NCBI GenBank assembly: GCA_021845645.1
Contig: JAJZVM010000001.1
Coordinates: forward strand, 62,001 to 126,000
DNA from: Bacillota bacterium
GTDB lineage: Bacteria > Bacillota_E > JAJZYS01 > JAJYTV01
Length of the DNA stretch: 64,000 nt
Reading direction: 5' to 3'
In this document: piece by piece, positions 37,141-46,146 of the stretch
Position numbering within the stretch: the stretch's first letter is position 1
Layout: each line of letters begins with the position of its first letter
Made by a program: the position numbers and the translations under genes
Notes under the pieces: generated by a model
The model's input: only the letters and a program-made list of their open reading frames with translations
Databases searched by the model: none
Told to the model about the DNA's origin: nothing

Positions 37141-38439
37141 CTAGGGTCGCAGCCTGTAGAGCATGCGCGGGAACGGGATCGCCTCGCGCACATGCTCAAG
37201 CCTGAGCATCCACGCCAGCGTCCGTTCGATGCCGAGTCCGAAGCCGGAGTGCGGCACCGATCCGTAGCGGCGCAGGTCCAGATACCAATCATAATCCTCC
37301 TGGGGCAGGTCATGCTCCTGCAGTCGCCGCAGCAGAAGGTCGTAGTCGTCGATGCGCTGTCCGCCGCCGACGATCTCGCCATAGCCCTCAGGCGCCAGCA
37401 GGTCGGCGCTCAGGACCACCTCGGGCCGATCGGGGTCGGGCTTCATGTAGAATGCCTTGGCCGACGTCGGGTAGCGGTGCACGAAGACGGGCAGGCGGAA
37501 CCGCTGCGAGATCGCCGCCTCGTGCGGGGCGCCGAAGTCTTCGCCCCATGGCACTTCGAGACCCTCCTCACGCAGGATCTCGAGCGCCCCGTCGTAGGAG
37601 ATTCGCGGGAAAGGCGGTCGCACCTGCGCAAGCTCCTCGGGATCGCGGCCCACGATCCGCAGGTCCTCCGGGCAGCGCTCCACCACCTGCGCGATGGCGT
37701 AGCTCAGCATCTGCTCCACCGTCTCGAGGCAGCCGTCGAGGTCCGTGAAGGCCATCTCCGGCTCCACCATCCAGAACTCGATGAGATGGCGGCGTGTCTT
37801 GGAGCGCTCGGCGCGAAACGCCGGACCGAAGCAGTAGACCTTGCCGAGCGCCTGTGCGAGGGCCTCGTTGTAGAGCTGGCCGCTCTGCGACAGGTAGGCC
37901 TTCTGGTCGAAGTAGGTCGTCTCGAAGAGCGTCGTCGTACCTTCGCAAGCCGACGGCGTGAGGATCGGCGTATCGGCGGCGACGAATCCCTGATCGTCGA
38001 GCCAGTTGCGGATCGCCTGCTCGAAGCGGCTCCTGACGCGCATGATCGCAGCCTGGCGCTGGCTCCTCAGCCAGAGGTGACGGCGGTCCAGCAGGAAGTC
38101 CACACCGTGCTCCTTCGGCTGGATCGGGTACTCGCCGCTCTGGCCCACGATCTCCACGTCGTCGAGATCGACCTCCACGCCCGACGGCGCGCGCGCATCG
38201 GCACGGCAGCGTCCCCGCGCGATGACCGACGTCTCCTGCGCCAGGGATGCGCTCGACTCCCAGACCTGAGCCGGCACGTCCTTTTCGCGCAGCACCATCT
38301 GGACCTGTCCCGTGCCGTCACGCACGACGAGGAAGCGGATGCCGCCGCTCTTGCGCAGGCCCTGCACCCATCCCCGGATCTCGACCCGCTCGCCTACGGC
38401 ACCGCCGAGTTCCGCAATCCGCACGCTCGTTGCCTCCAT
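37141..38439 (-). CDS. asnS: Asparaginyl-tRNA synthetase
   Basis: 432-residue class IIb aminoacyl-tRNA synthetase that charges tRNA-Asn in the cytosol. The N-terminal OB-fold has VEIRGWVQGLRKSGGIRFLV; motif 2 is FRAERSKTRRHLIEFWMVEP; motif 3 is SGFGLGIERTLAWML. YGEIVGGGQRIDDYD and DLRRYGSVPHSGFGLG are AsnRS-like and the long insertion of bacterial AspRS is absent. The ATG at 38439 is possible, but a GTG at 38424 has a better-placed GGAGG upstream. It comes 3 nt after the end of the crotonase gene. Confidence 0.93.
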   Translation of the reverse strand: MEATSVRIAELGGAVGERVEIRGWVQGLRKSGGIRFLVVRDGTGQVQMVLREKDVPAQVWESSASLAQETSVIARGRCRADARAPSGVEVDLDDVEIVGQSGEYPIQPKEHGVDFLLDRRHLWLRSQRQAAIMRVRSRFEQAIRNWLDDQGFVAADTPILTPSACEGTTTLFETTYFDQKAYLSQSGQLYNEALAQALGKVYCFGPAFRAERSKTRRHLIEFWMVEPEMAFTDLDGCLETVEQMLSYAIAQVVERCPEDLRIVGRDPEELAQVRPPFPRISYDGALEILREEGLEVPWGEDFGAPHEAAISQRFRLPVFVHRYPTSAKAFYMKPDPDRPEVVLSADLLAPEGYGEIVGGGQRIDDYDLLLRRLQEHDLPQEDYDWYLDLRRYGSVPHSGFGLGIERTLAWMLRLEHVREAIPFPRMLYRLRP

Positions 38440-38442
38440 CCT

Positions 38443-39210
38443 TCACCGACCGCGCCACTCGGGTCTCCTCTTCTCGAGGAAGGCCGCCACACCCTCCTGC
38501 CCGTCCGCACTGGAGGCAACCTGGCTGACCATCCCCTGCAGGTAGCGGAGCGCGCTCTGGAGCGGCAGGTCGGAGACCTCCGAGAGAGCCTCCTTCCCCA
38601 TGGCGACGATGAAAGGGCTGAGGCGGGCGAGTTCCGCCGCCTTCTGCTCCACGGCGGCCGTAAGTTCCCCGCCAGGCGTCACCCTATTGAGCAGGCCGAT
38701 CCGCATCGCCTCGTCGGCGCCGATACGGCGGCCGGTCAAGGCGAGATCGGTCAAGGCGCGCATGCCTGTCAGCCGCGCGAGCGGCGCCAGCACCACCATC
38801 GGAAAGAGGCCGATCTGCACCTCGGGCAGGCCGAACTGCGCATCCTCTGCCGCGTAGGCGAGATCCGCCGCCGCCAGGATGCCCATCGCGCCCGCGAGGC
38901 AGAAGCCCTCGACGGCTGCGATGACCGGCTTGCCGCACGCCCGCATCGTCCGGATGACGTCCGCGACGCCGCCGAAGTAGCTGCGCCGCGCGGCCATGTC
39001 GTCCGCCTGGCGCACTTCGGCGAGGTCGGCTCCGGCGCAGAAGTTGCCGCCAGCGCCGGAAACGACGATCACCCGCACCTCGGGGTTCCCGCCAAGGTTC
39101 TGGAACGTCTCCGCGAGGAGGCGCAGGCTCTCCACGTCGAGGGCGTTGCGCCGCTCCGGGCGGTTCAATACCACCCTCGCGACCTGCCCCTCGGCCACGT
39201 CAATCGCCAC
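38443..39210 (-). CDS. Enoyl-CoA hydratase/isomerase family (probable methylglutaconyl-CoA hydratase)
   Basis: 255 residues, crotonase fold. NRPERRNALD and SGAGGNFCAGADLAEV form the CoA pocket and oxyanion hole. The second catalytic acid is present in FGLPEVQIGLFP, but the first, normally in GGGxE, is lost: the sequence is LAGAMGI. Operon context (HMG-CoA lyase, carboxyltransferase, biotinyl protein, acyl-CoA dehydrogenase) points to the hydration step of leucine breakdown, like YngF/LiuC. Overlaps the lyase gene by 11 nt. The missing Glu leaves the exact reaction open. Confidence 0.85.
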   Translation of the reverse strand: MAIDVAEGQVARVVLNRPERRNALDVESLRLLAETFQNLGGNPEVRVIVVSGAGGNFCAGADLAEVRQADDMAARRSYFGGVADVIRTMRACGKPVIAAVEGFCLAGAMGILAAADLAYAAEDAQFGLPEVQIGLFPMVVLAPLARLTGMRALTDLALTGRRIGADEAMRIGLLNRVTPGGELTAAVEQKAAELARLSPFIVAMGKEALSEVSDLPLQSALRYLQGMVSQVASSADGQEGVAAFLEKRRPEWRGR

Positions 39211-40108
39211 TGCAGCTCAACTCCTCGAAGGTGCGCATCACAGCCCCCGGCAGGCGCCGGCCGACCAGGCGCTCGGCCGTGCGCGCGGCGGCCGCAAGCG
39301 CGGGCAGGTCAAGACCTGTCGCGTATCCCTCGGCCTCCAGAAGCCAGCAGAGGTCCTCTGTGGCGACATTGCCTGTGGCGCCGGGGGCGTAGGGGCAGCC
39401 GCCCATGCCGCCGATCGACCCGTCGAACAGGTGCACTCCCTCCGCCGCGCCGGCAAGCACATTCGCCGGCGCCTGCCCGCGCGTGTTGTGGAAATGCAGG
39501 CCTATCTCGGCCTCGGGCAGCGCATCCTGGAGTGCCCGTACAAGCCGGCGCACCATGCTGGGCGACGCCGCCCCGATCGTGTCGCCGAACAGCAGGCGCA
39601 CGTAGCCGAGCTGGTACAGGTCGCGCGCGACGCGCACCACATCATCGACCGGCGTCGGTCCCGCGTACGGGCAGACGAAGCTCGTGGCCACCACGCCCGA
39701 GATCGCCCGCCCCGCCGCAGACGCGGCGTCGGCCACCTGTGCGGCCGCCTTGAGCGAGTCCCCCACCGACATGCGGACGTTCGCCTGGTTGTGCGCCTCG
39801 GACGCGGAGAGGAAGAACGTCCACTCGTCGATCGCGGGCGCCTGCGCGGCCCTGACGGCACCGCGCGCGTTGGGTACGAGCGCCGACCAGATCTGACCGG
39901 CCGGCTTGTCGGCACGCGCCAGGAACTCCTCGGCGTCCGCAAGCTGCGGAATGGCCTTGGGGTGTACGAACGACGTCACCTCGAGCCTCTGCAGGCCCGT
40001 CGGCAGGAGCGCCTGCAGCAGTTCCACCTTCTCGGAGGTCGCGAGGACGCGGTCCTCCGCCTGCAGCCCGTCGCGCAGTCCCACCTCGCGCAGCGTGATC
40101 GCCTGCAT
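39200..40108 (-). CDS. mvaB: Hydroxymethylglutaryl-CoA lyase
   Basis: 302 residues, TIM barrel. Splits HMG-CoA into acetoacetate and acetyl-CoA, the last step of leucine degradation. The active site is seen as LREVGLRDGLQAE with R12-D13, the metal-binding His pair in GLHFHNTRG, and the signature GGMGGCPYAPGATGN with catalytic Cys near 238. Between the carboxyltransferase and crotonase genes, in the same order as B. subtilis yngE-F-G. Confidence 0.93.
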   Translation of the reverse strand: MQAITLREVGLRDGLQAEDRVLATSEKVELLQALLPTGLQRLEVTSFVHPKAIPQLADAEEFLARADKPAGQIWSALVPNARGAVRAAQAPAIDEWTFFLSASEAHNQANVRMSVGDSLKAAAQVADAASAAGRAISGVVATSFVCPYAGPTPVDDVVRVARDLYQLGYVRLLFGDTIGAASPSMVRRLVRALQDALPEAEIGLHFHNTRGQAPANVLAGAAEGVHLFDGSIGGMGGCPYAPGATGNVATEDLCWLLEAEGYATGLDLPALAAAARTAERLVGRRLPGAVMRTFEELSCSGD

Positions 40109-40119
40109 CTCGATCCCTC

Positions 40120-41643
40120 CTAGACCGGCGGTACGCCGTGTCGCTTCGGCGCCTGCCGCACGGTGCGCCCAGGGGTGCCCGCGAGGCGTCGCGCGAGCTC
40201 GCCGCGGAGCTCCTCCGGTGGGACGATGCCGTCGACCACGAGCTCGGAAGCGAGCCGCCGGATGTCGATGTCCTGCCGGTAGCGCTCGCGCTCTTCGGCG
40301 ATGAAGGCCGGCCTCTCGGCCTCCGGCAGCTCCTGGATATGGTTGAAGTGCACCGCGTTGACGGCCGCTTCCGGGCCCATCACCGCGATCTGCGCGGTCG
40401 GCAGCGCGATCGTGGCCTCCGGCGCGAAGGCCGGGCCGGCCATGGCGTAGAGGCCGGCGCCGTACGCCTTGCGCACCACCACGCAGTACTTCGGTACCGT
40501 CGCTTCCGACACCGCGGTGATCAGCTTCGCCCCGTGTCGGATGATGCCCTGGCGCTCCACCTTGGTGCCGATCATGAAGCCTGGCACGTCCGACAGGAAG
40601 ACGAGCGGAATCGAGAAGGCGTCGCAGAGCCAGATGAAGCGCGCCGCCTTGTCCGCGGAATCGACGAACAGCACGCCCCCCTTGACGCTGGGCTGGTTGG
40701 CGACGACGCCGACCACCTGCCCGTCGAGCCTGCCCAGGCCGACGATCAACTCAGGCGCGTACAGCTCCTTGATCTCGAGGAAGCTCTGCTGATCAAGGAG
40801 TCCCTCGATCAGTTCGTGCATGTCGAACGGCTGGTTCTGGTTCTCGGGGATGACGGCCGCGAGATCCTTTGCGACCGGAGGCAGGCTGGGTCTGGCGATG
40901 GGCCCTGAGCGGAAGTTCTGCGGCATGAAGGAGAAGTAGCGCCTCGCCCAGGCGATCGCCTCCTGCTCCGTCGGCAGGAGCGCGTCGCCCAACCCGCTGA
41001 CCGTGGCGTGCATGCGCGCGCCGCCCATCTCCTCGAGCGAGACCTTCTCGCCGATGACCATCTCCGCCATGCGCGGCGAACCGAGGTACATGGAGGCGTT
41101 GCCCTCGACCATGATCGTGACGTCCGTGAACGCGGGAATGTAGGCGCCGCCCGCTGCGCTCGGTCCGAAGAGGATGCAGATCTGAGGCACCCTGCCGGAC
41201 AGCTGCACCTGGTTGAAGAAGATGCGGCCGGCGCCGCGCCGGCCCGGGAACATCTCCACCTGGTCGGTGATGCGCGCGCCGGCCGAGTCGACGAGATAGA
41301 AGAGCGGCACCTCGAGGCGCTCGGCGGTCTCCTGCACGCGCAGGATCTTCTCCACGGTACGGCTGCCCCACGATCCCGCCTTGACGGTGGAGTCGTTGGC
41401 CATCAGCGCGACCGGTCTGCCGTCGATGCGCCCGAGCCCCGTCACGACCCCGTCGGCCGGCAAGTCCCCCGCCAGGTCGTTCGCGAACATGCCGTCCTCG
41501 ACGAAGCTGCCGGGGTCGAGCAGCAGGTCGAGGCGCTGGCGCACGAAGAGCTTGCCCCGCGCGGCCGCCTGCTCGTGGTATTTTCTGCTGCCGCCCTGCG
41601 CGATCTCCTGGCGTCTGGCGAGGATCTCGTGCCTGTTGCTCAT
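40120..41643 (-). CDS. Acyl-CoA carboxylase carboxyltransferase subunit (methylcrotonyl/propionyl-CoA type)
   Basis: 507 residues with two crotonase-like halves. The N-half has DSAGARITDQVEMFPGRRGA and GPSAAGGAYIPAF; the C-half has VGVVANQPSVKGGVLFVDSA, LSDVPGFMIGTKVE and YGAGLYAMAGPAF. Transfers CO2 from carboxybiotin to an acyl-CoA. The operon suggests 3-methylcrotonyl-CoA, like YngE. The ATG at 41643 overlaps the biotinyl-protein gene by 4 nt. A biotin carboxylase partner is not encoded nearby. Confidence 0.92.
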   Translation of the reverse strand: MSNRHEILARRQEIAQGGSRKYHEQAAARGKLFVRQRLDLLLDPGSFVEDGMFANDLAGDLPADGVVTGLGRIDGRPVALMANDSTVKAGSWGSRTVEKILRVQETAERLEVPLFYLVDSAGARITDQVEMFPGRRGAGRIFFNQVQLSGRVPQICILFGPSAAGGAYIPAFTDVTIMVEGNASMYLGSPRMAEMVIGEKVSLEEMGGARMHATVSGLGDALLPTEQEAIAWARRYFSFMPQNFRSGPIARPSLPPVAKDLAAVIPENQNQPFDMHELIEGLLDQQSFLEIKELYAPELIVGLGRLDGQVVGVVANQPSVKGGVLFVDSADKAARFIWLCDAFSIPLVFLSDVPGFMIGTKVERQGIIRHGAKLITAVSEATVPKYCVVVRKAYGAGLYAMAGPAFAPEATIALPTAQIAVMGPEAAVNAVHFNHIQELPEAERPAFIAEERERYRQDIDIRRLASELVVDGIVPPEELRGELARRLAGTPGRTVRQAPKRHGVPPV

Positions 41644-41849
41644 CGCAGCGACACCAGCGGCTCGCCTTCCTGCACGAACGCCCCCACCTCCGCCAGGAGA
41701 CCCGAGACCGCGCCCGCGTCGGATGCCGTCACCGGGACCTCCATCTTCATCGACTCGAGCACCGCGACCTCCTGACCCGGCGCCACCGTGTCGCCAACAC
41801 CCACCGAATACCGGAGCAGCATGCCTGCCATCGGGCTTGCGATCTCCAT
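41640..41849 (-). CDS. Stand-alone biotinyl domain protein (biotin carboxyl carrier, YngHB-like)
   Basis: 69 residues, a single biotinyl/lipoyl fold. The biotin attachment site is ESMKMEV with Lys35; SPMAGMLLRYSVGVGD is the expected N-terminal strand pair. Carries carboxybiotin between a biotin carboxylase and the carboxyltransferase encoded just downstream (4-nt ATGA overlap). Equivalent to B. subtilis YngHB (about 73 residues). Confidence 0.93.
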   Translation of the reverse strand: MEIASPMAGMLLRYSVGVGDTVAPGQEVAVLESMKMEVPVTASDAGAVSGLLAEVGAFVQEGEPLVSLR

Positions 41850-41876
41850 CAGATGTGTCCTCCTTGCGCCGCTGTT

Positions 41877-43022
41877 CTAGTGACCGAGGCCCAGTCCACG
41901 CGCGATGACGACGCGCTGGATCTCCGAGGTTCCCTCGCCGATCTCCAGCAGCTTGGCGTCGCGCAGGTAGCGTTCCACCGGATACTCGCGCGTGTAGCCG
42001 TTGCCCCCGTGGATCTGCACCGCCTGCGTCGCCGCGCGCATGGCCGCCTCCGAGGCAAAGAGCTTCGCCATCGCCGCGACCTGTCCAAACGGCAGGTGCT
42101 GGTCCTTGAGCCATGCTGCCTTGTAGACCAGCAGGCGCGCCATCTCCACCTCCATCGCCACGTCGGCGAGCTTGAACTGGATCGCCTGGAACTGGCCGAT
42201 CTTCTGTCCGAACTGCTCACGCGTCTGCGCGTAGAGGAGCGCGGCGTCGAGTGCCGCCTGCGCAATGCCCACGCCAAGTGCGCCGATCGAGATGCGGCCG
42301 CCGTCCAGCACCTCGAGGAAGCCGCGGAAGCCCTGCCCCCTTGACCCCAGCATGGCGTCGTCCGTCACGAAGACGTCGCGCAGCTCGATCTCGGCCGTCT
42401 CCGACGCCCTCATGCCCATCTTGTCGTACGCGGTGCTCGCATAGAAGCCCTCGGTGCCCTTGGGCACGAGGAAGGTCGAGATGCCGCGGCTGCCTTCACC
42501 CGGGTCGGTCACGGCGGTGATCACGCTGACGCCTGCCGAGACGGCGTTCGTGATGAACGCCTTGCTGCCCGAAAGCAGCCATCCACCGTCCACCTTGCGC
42601 GCCTTGGTGCTGGTGCCGCCGGCGTCGGAGCCAGCCCCAGCCTCCGTCAGGCCGAAGGCTACGAGAAACTCTCCCTGGGCGGCAGGAACCAGGTAGCGCG
42701 CCTTCTGCTCGTCGTTGCCGAGCAGGTTCAAGCTGCCGAGCCCGAGCGAGACGTGCGCGGCGTAGCTGAGCCCCGTCGAGGCGCAGACCCGCGAGATCTC
42801 TTCGACTGCGATCGCATACTGCAGGTATGTCCCGCCGGTTCCGCCCCACGCCTCCGCGATCGGCAGGCCCATGAGGCCGAGCCCGGCCATCTTGCGGTAG
42901 ATCTCGAGATCGAACGTGCCCTCGCGATCGCGCGCGGACGCTCCCGGCAACAGTTCCCGCTGTGCGAACTCGCGCACCGTCTCCTGCACCATGCGGTCTT
43001 CCTCGGCAAGAGCGAAATCCAT
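41877..43022 (-). CDS. Acyl-CoA dehydrogenase (short/branched-chain type)
   Basis: 381-residue FAD enzyme that oxidises acyl-CoA to the 2-enoyl form. Family motifs: [53 protein letters not shown] and [11 protein letters not shown]. The Glu directly before Gly-Thr is where short- and medium-chain enzymes keep the catalytic base; isovaleryl-CoA dehydrogenases usually place it elsewhere, so the substrate may be 2-methylbutyryl- or butyryl-CoA. The ATG has GGAGGCGACGGG before it. First gene of the leucine-type operon. Confidence 0.9.
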   Translation of the reverse strand: MDFALAEEDRMVQETVREFAQRELLPGASARDREGTFDLEIYRKMAGLGLMGLPIAEAWGGTGGTYLQYAIAVEEISRVCASTGLSYAAHVSLGLGSLNLLGNDEQKARYLVPAAQGEFLVAFGLTEAGAGSDAGGTSTKARKVDGGWLLSGSKAFITNAVSAGVSVITAVTDPGEGSRGISTFLVPKGTEGFYASTAYDKMGMRASETAEIELRDVFVTDDAMLGSRGQGFRGFLEVLDGGRISIGALGVGIAQAALDAALLYAQTREQFGQKIGQFQAIQFKLADVAMEVEMARLLVYKAAWLKDQHLPFGQVAAMAKLFASEAAMRAATQAVQIHGGNGYTREYPVERYLRDAKLLEIGEGTSEIQRVVIARGLGLGH

Positions 43023-43066
43023 CCCGTCGCCTCCCGGTTCCTTTACGCTACCGCGCACCTATGTCG

Positions 43067-43095
43067 ATTCTAGCCTCCGGTCTCAGCCCTGGGAA
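43067..43095 (-). promoter_or_regulatory. Possible promoter of the acyl-CoA degradation operon
   Basis: On the minus strand TTCCCA and TAGAAT are separated by 17 nt, about 45 nt upstream of the dehydrogenase ATG. The -10 has one mismatch to consensus; the -35 is weak. No operator recognised. Confidence 0.4.
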
Positions 43096-43840
43096 CGGCC
43101 GGTCGGCCGAAGTGGTCTCCACAAATTCCCTCTATAAAGCGTTGCCTGGGGACGCAACCTGGACCTGGTGTCAGGCGTCTATGTGTTACAAAGGGGCGCA
43201 GGGGGAGGGCGCGTGGCGTGTCGGGACGGCTGGGAGCATCCGGTCGCCTCCTGCTTCAGCGCCACAGGGATCGCCCCTGGTGTCCCCGGGAAGCCCTCGA
43301 TTCCATGCCGGGACGCGCCGGCGTCTGCCGCCGCTCGATGCATGGGCTCGACGGGCCGAGGATGGGGCGGCGCGGCCGCCCTACCGCCGCAGCATGACGG
43401 GACGTGCATAACGCTATGGGCTGCGCATAAAACAGCAGCAGTCTAAGCTTGTCCGAGCGGCGAGCACAACACTCCACGACCAATAGGAGAGTGCATTCTG
43501 AGACATCTCGGTCCTCCCTTCCGACAACCTACTATAGTGTTTGAAGTTGTTCACGTGCATTCTACAGGTGCGACAATCCAGTAGACACGGCGTGGATACA
43601 TAAACCAAGACAAACCAAAGCAGCAACTCATCTTTGTGTCATTAGTTTGTCAGCAAAACTTCTAGCAATTCTCGGTGTCCATCACGAGACTTGCGATGAC
43701 AGCTCGAGGTATAGTGATTGTAGACTCCACAAGGTCATTTGCACGCTTCTGGCAGCCCGGCCCATATGCTCGCTCTGCTTCAGGTGTTGTCCGTCGTACC
43801 GTGGACCCCTTTGCTGCGTTGGTGAAGGGAGCGAGGCCGG
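43096..43840. other. Long intergenic region with AT-richer part
   Basis: About 745 bp between divergent units. The first 300 bp are GC-rich without a credible gene. From about 43410 to 43800 the composition drops visibly compared with all neighbours; several TATAGT-like hexamers occur (near 43532 and 43712) but none has a proper -35. No reading frame resembles a protein. It may be a promoter-rich leader of the acyltransferase or the flank of a past insertion. Confidence 0.5.
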
Positions 43841-45709
43841 GTGCCAAAGCCAGTATCCGGTAAGGGCCGCTACATGCCGGGCCTGGACGGCCTGCGCGCC
43901 ATTGCGGTGCTCGGCGTGATCGCCTTCCATGTCGGGATGCCATGGGCGCAGGGCGGCCTCCTCGGCGTCGGCGTCTTCTTCGTGCTCTCGGGCTACCTCA
44001 TCACCGATATCCTGATCGGGCAGTGGGAGCGGCGCCATGCCGTCGACCTGCGGGACTTCTGGCTGAGGCGGGCACGCAGGCTGCTGCCCGCGCTCTTCGT
44101 GCTGCTGATCGCGGTCTCCGCCTACGTCACCTTTGTCGATCCGGCCGAACTGCCGGAACTGCGCGGCGAGGTCCTCGCGGCTGCGCTCTACGTCAGCAAC
44201 TGGTGGTATATCTTCCATCACGTCTCCTATTTCGCGAGCTTCGGGCCACCCTCGCCCCTCACCCATCTCTGGTCGCTCGCAGTGGAGGAACAGTTCTACC
44301 TCGTCTGGCCCGGGCTGCTCTGGCTCGGCCTGCGCTTTCTGCCCCGCCGCGGCGTCCTGCTCGGCACGCTGGCCCTGGCGGCGGCGTCGGCCCTGACGAT
44401 GGGACTGCTGTACCACGCCGGCACCGGCCCGAACCGCGTGTACTACGGCACCGACACCCGTGCCTTCGCGCTCCTGATCGGCGGGGCACTGGCCCAGATC
44501 TGGCCCAGCCGCAGGCTGGAGAACCTCTCTGCCAGGCTCCGCACAAGCCTCGAGATCACGGGCGCCGTCGGACTCCTCGGCATCTTCGTCCTCTTCGCCG
44601 CGACGAACGAGTACGAGTCGTTCCTCTATCCCGCGGGTCTCACGCTCCTCTCTCTTGCGACGGCCGGGGTCGTCGCGGCGGTCGTGCTGCCGGAGGGACG
44701 GCTCGCGAAGATTCTTGGCCAAGAGCCACTGCGATGGCTCGGGGTGCGCTCCTACGGCATCTACCTCTGGCACTACCCGGTGATCGCCCTGACGACCCCT
44801 TCTGGCCAGGCAGGCTTCTCCCCGCTCCGCGCGACCCTGCAGGTGGCGGCGGCGATCTGCCTTGCGGCACTTTCCTGGCGCTACATCGAGGAGCCGGTCC
44901 GCCAAGGTGCCCTGCAGCGCCTGTGGCGCCTCTGGCGCAGGCGCGCGCTGAGCCGGCGCAGCATCTCCGCCCACGGCCTGGTCACCGCAGGCACGACGGC
45001 CCTGCTGCTGCTCGTCGCCTCGGTTGGTCTCGTCGGTCTCGTGCCGGCGGCGTCCGCGAGCACGATGCCCGAGGTGGCGAGCGTGCTGCCGCCCCAGCCG
45101 CTCCCCGACATCGCGCCGGCGCCGAACCTAAGACTGCCGCACGTCCTCCTGCCGAGGCACCTCGCGAGTCCGCCTCCTCCCGACCCTGCCCCGCCCGTCT
45201 CGCCAGGCAGTGACGTCACGGCGATCGGCGACTCCGTGATGATCGACGCCGCCCCGTACCTCGAGCGCCTTCTGCCCGGCATCACCATCGACGCCGTGGT
45301 GGGCAGGCAGCTCTACCAGACGCCGGCCGTCATCGCTCAGCTCAAGGCGCACGGCCAGCTGGGATCGCGGGTGATCATCGAGCTCGGCACGAACGGCCCG
45401 TACTCGCGCCAGGAGCTCGTATCGCTCTTGCGGTCGCTGGGCGACGCCAAGGAGATCCTGCTTGTCAACACGCGCGTGCCACGGCCCTGGCAGGCGGATG
45501 TCAACCAGCTCCTGGCATCCGTCGCCAAGAGCTACCCTCATACGGTCCTGGTGGACTGGTACGACGCGAGCGCGGAACACGCGTCCTTCTTCTACCCCGA
45601 CGGGGTGCACCTGAATCCCCAGGGAGCCCGATTCTACGCAAACCTTCTGGCGCGGAGCCTGCTCGCGCACCAGGAGGGCGCGACGACCGCCGATACCGGG
45701 GCCCGCTGA
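43841..45709 (+). CDS. OatA-type acyltransferase (acyltransferase-3 plus SGNH domain)
   Basis: 622 residues. The N-terminal acyltransferase-3 domain has about 10 membrane helices, beginning MPGLDGLRAIAVLGVIAFHV, with FFVLSGYLITDIL, RRARRLLPALF and LWSLAVEEQFYLVWP. A Pro-rich linker near 430-455 leads to an outside SGNH esterase-like domain: AIGDSVMIDAA (catalytic Ser), ELGTNGPYS, and YPDGVHLNPQG (Asp/His). OatA enzymes O-acetylate peptidoglycan and give lysozyme resistance; others modify wall polymers. GTG start with GGGAG upstream. It is a single plus-strand gene after an AT-rich spacer. Confidence 0.9.
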   Translation: MPKPVSGKGRYMPGLDGLRAIAVLGVIAFHVGMPWAQGGLLGVGVFFVLSGYLITDILIGQWERRHAVDLRDFWLRRARRLLPALFVLLIAVSAYVTFVDPAELPELRGEVLAAALYVSNWWYIFHHVSYFASFGPPSPLTHLWSLAVEEQFYLVWPGLLWLGLRFLPRRGVLLGTLALAAASALTMGLLYHAGTGPNRVYYGTDTRAFALLIGGALAQIWPSRRLENLSARLRTSLEITGAVGLLGIFVLFAATNEYESFLYPAGLTLLSLATAGVVAAVVLPEGRLAKILGQEPLRWLGVRSYGIYLWHYPVIALTTPSGQAGFSPLRATLQVAAAICLAALSWRYIEEPVRQGALQRLWRLWRRRALSRRSISAHGLVTAGTTALLLLVASVGLVGLVPAASASTMPEVASVLPPQPLPDIAPAPNLRLPHVLLPRHLASPPPPDPAPPVSPGSDVTAIGDSVMIDAAPYLERLLPGITIDAVVGRQLYQTPAVIAQLKAHGQLGSRVIIELGTNGPYSRQELVSLLRSLGDAKEILLVNTRVPRPWQADVNQLLASVAKSYPHTVLVDWYDASAEHASFFYPDGVHLNPQGARFYANLLARSLLAHQEGATTADTGAR

Positions 45710-45728
45710 CGCTGGCCGGTAGCCAGCG
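45710..45728 (+). terminator. Hairpin after the OatA-type gene
   Basis: CGCTGGC (45710-45716) and GCCAGCG (45722-45728) form a 7-bp stem with a 5-nt loop directly after the stop codon. There is no T-run; probable weak terminator between convergent genes. Confidence 0.4.
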
Positions 45729-45745
45729 GTCATGCGGCCCCGTTC

Positions 45746-46085
45746 CTAGCGCCGCGCATTGGCGCAGGCCATCCGGATGGCCTTGGCCACTTCTTCCTCC
45801 TGTACAGCCTCGCGCAGCAGCAAGGTGCTGCCGCGTCGCCCCCAGGCGCCGCTCGCGGGTCGGTACGCGTCTGGCCGCGACGAGATGAGCATGTCCTGCT
45901 GCTCGGACGTCAGCTTGACCATCGCCCAGCGGCGTCGGACCAGCCCAAGGTCGCGATGATGCGCCCGGCACCCGGAAGTCCTGATGGCTCATGTGCTTCG
46001 GCTCGTCCACATCAGGCAGGGCCAGGATGAGGCGCCGAACGTCCTCGGGACCCGCGCCGCCACCTCCAGCTGCCACATCCGGCAT
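45746..46085 (-). pseudogene. Frameshifted MmcQ/YjbR-like protein
   Basis: Three reading frames must be joined to recover one MmcQ/YjbR-type protein (about 110 residues). Frame one gives EDVRRLILALPDVDEPKHMS and HQDFRVPG; the next gives RIIATLG; the third gives RRRWAMVKLTSEQQDML and ends at a TAG after RMACANARR. Homologues have FRVGGxIFATLG then WAMVKL in one frame, so two small indels are implied near 45950. A true relic or sequencing errors are both possible. MmcQ proteins are small DNA-binding-like proteins of unclear role. Confidence 0.65.
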
Positions 46086-46146
46086 CTGGCAGCAGACGCG
46101 GCAGTTCGGCGCGACGGCCTCCCGCCAGGACCTGGTCGGGCCAGGC

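Noticed and set aside
37021..39753. 910-residue plus-strand open frame
   Set aside because: Antisense to asnS, the crotonase and the HMG-CoA lyase, all with clear motifs; composition is that of a shadow frame.
43414..43626. Short minus-strand frame rich in Leu, Cys and Tyr in the AT-richer spacer
   Set aside because: No ribosome-binding site, no family pattern, and the composition follows the local AT-rich DNA.
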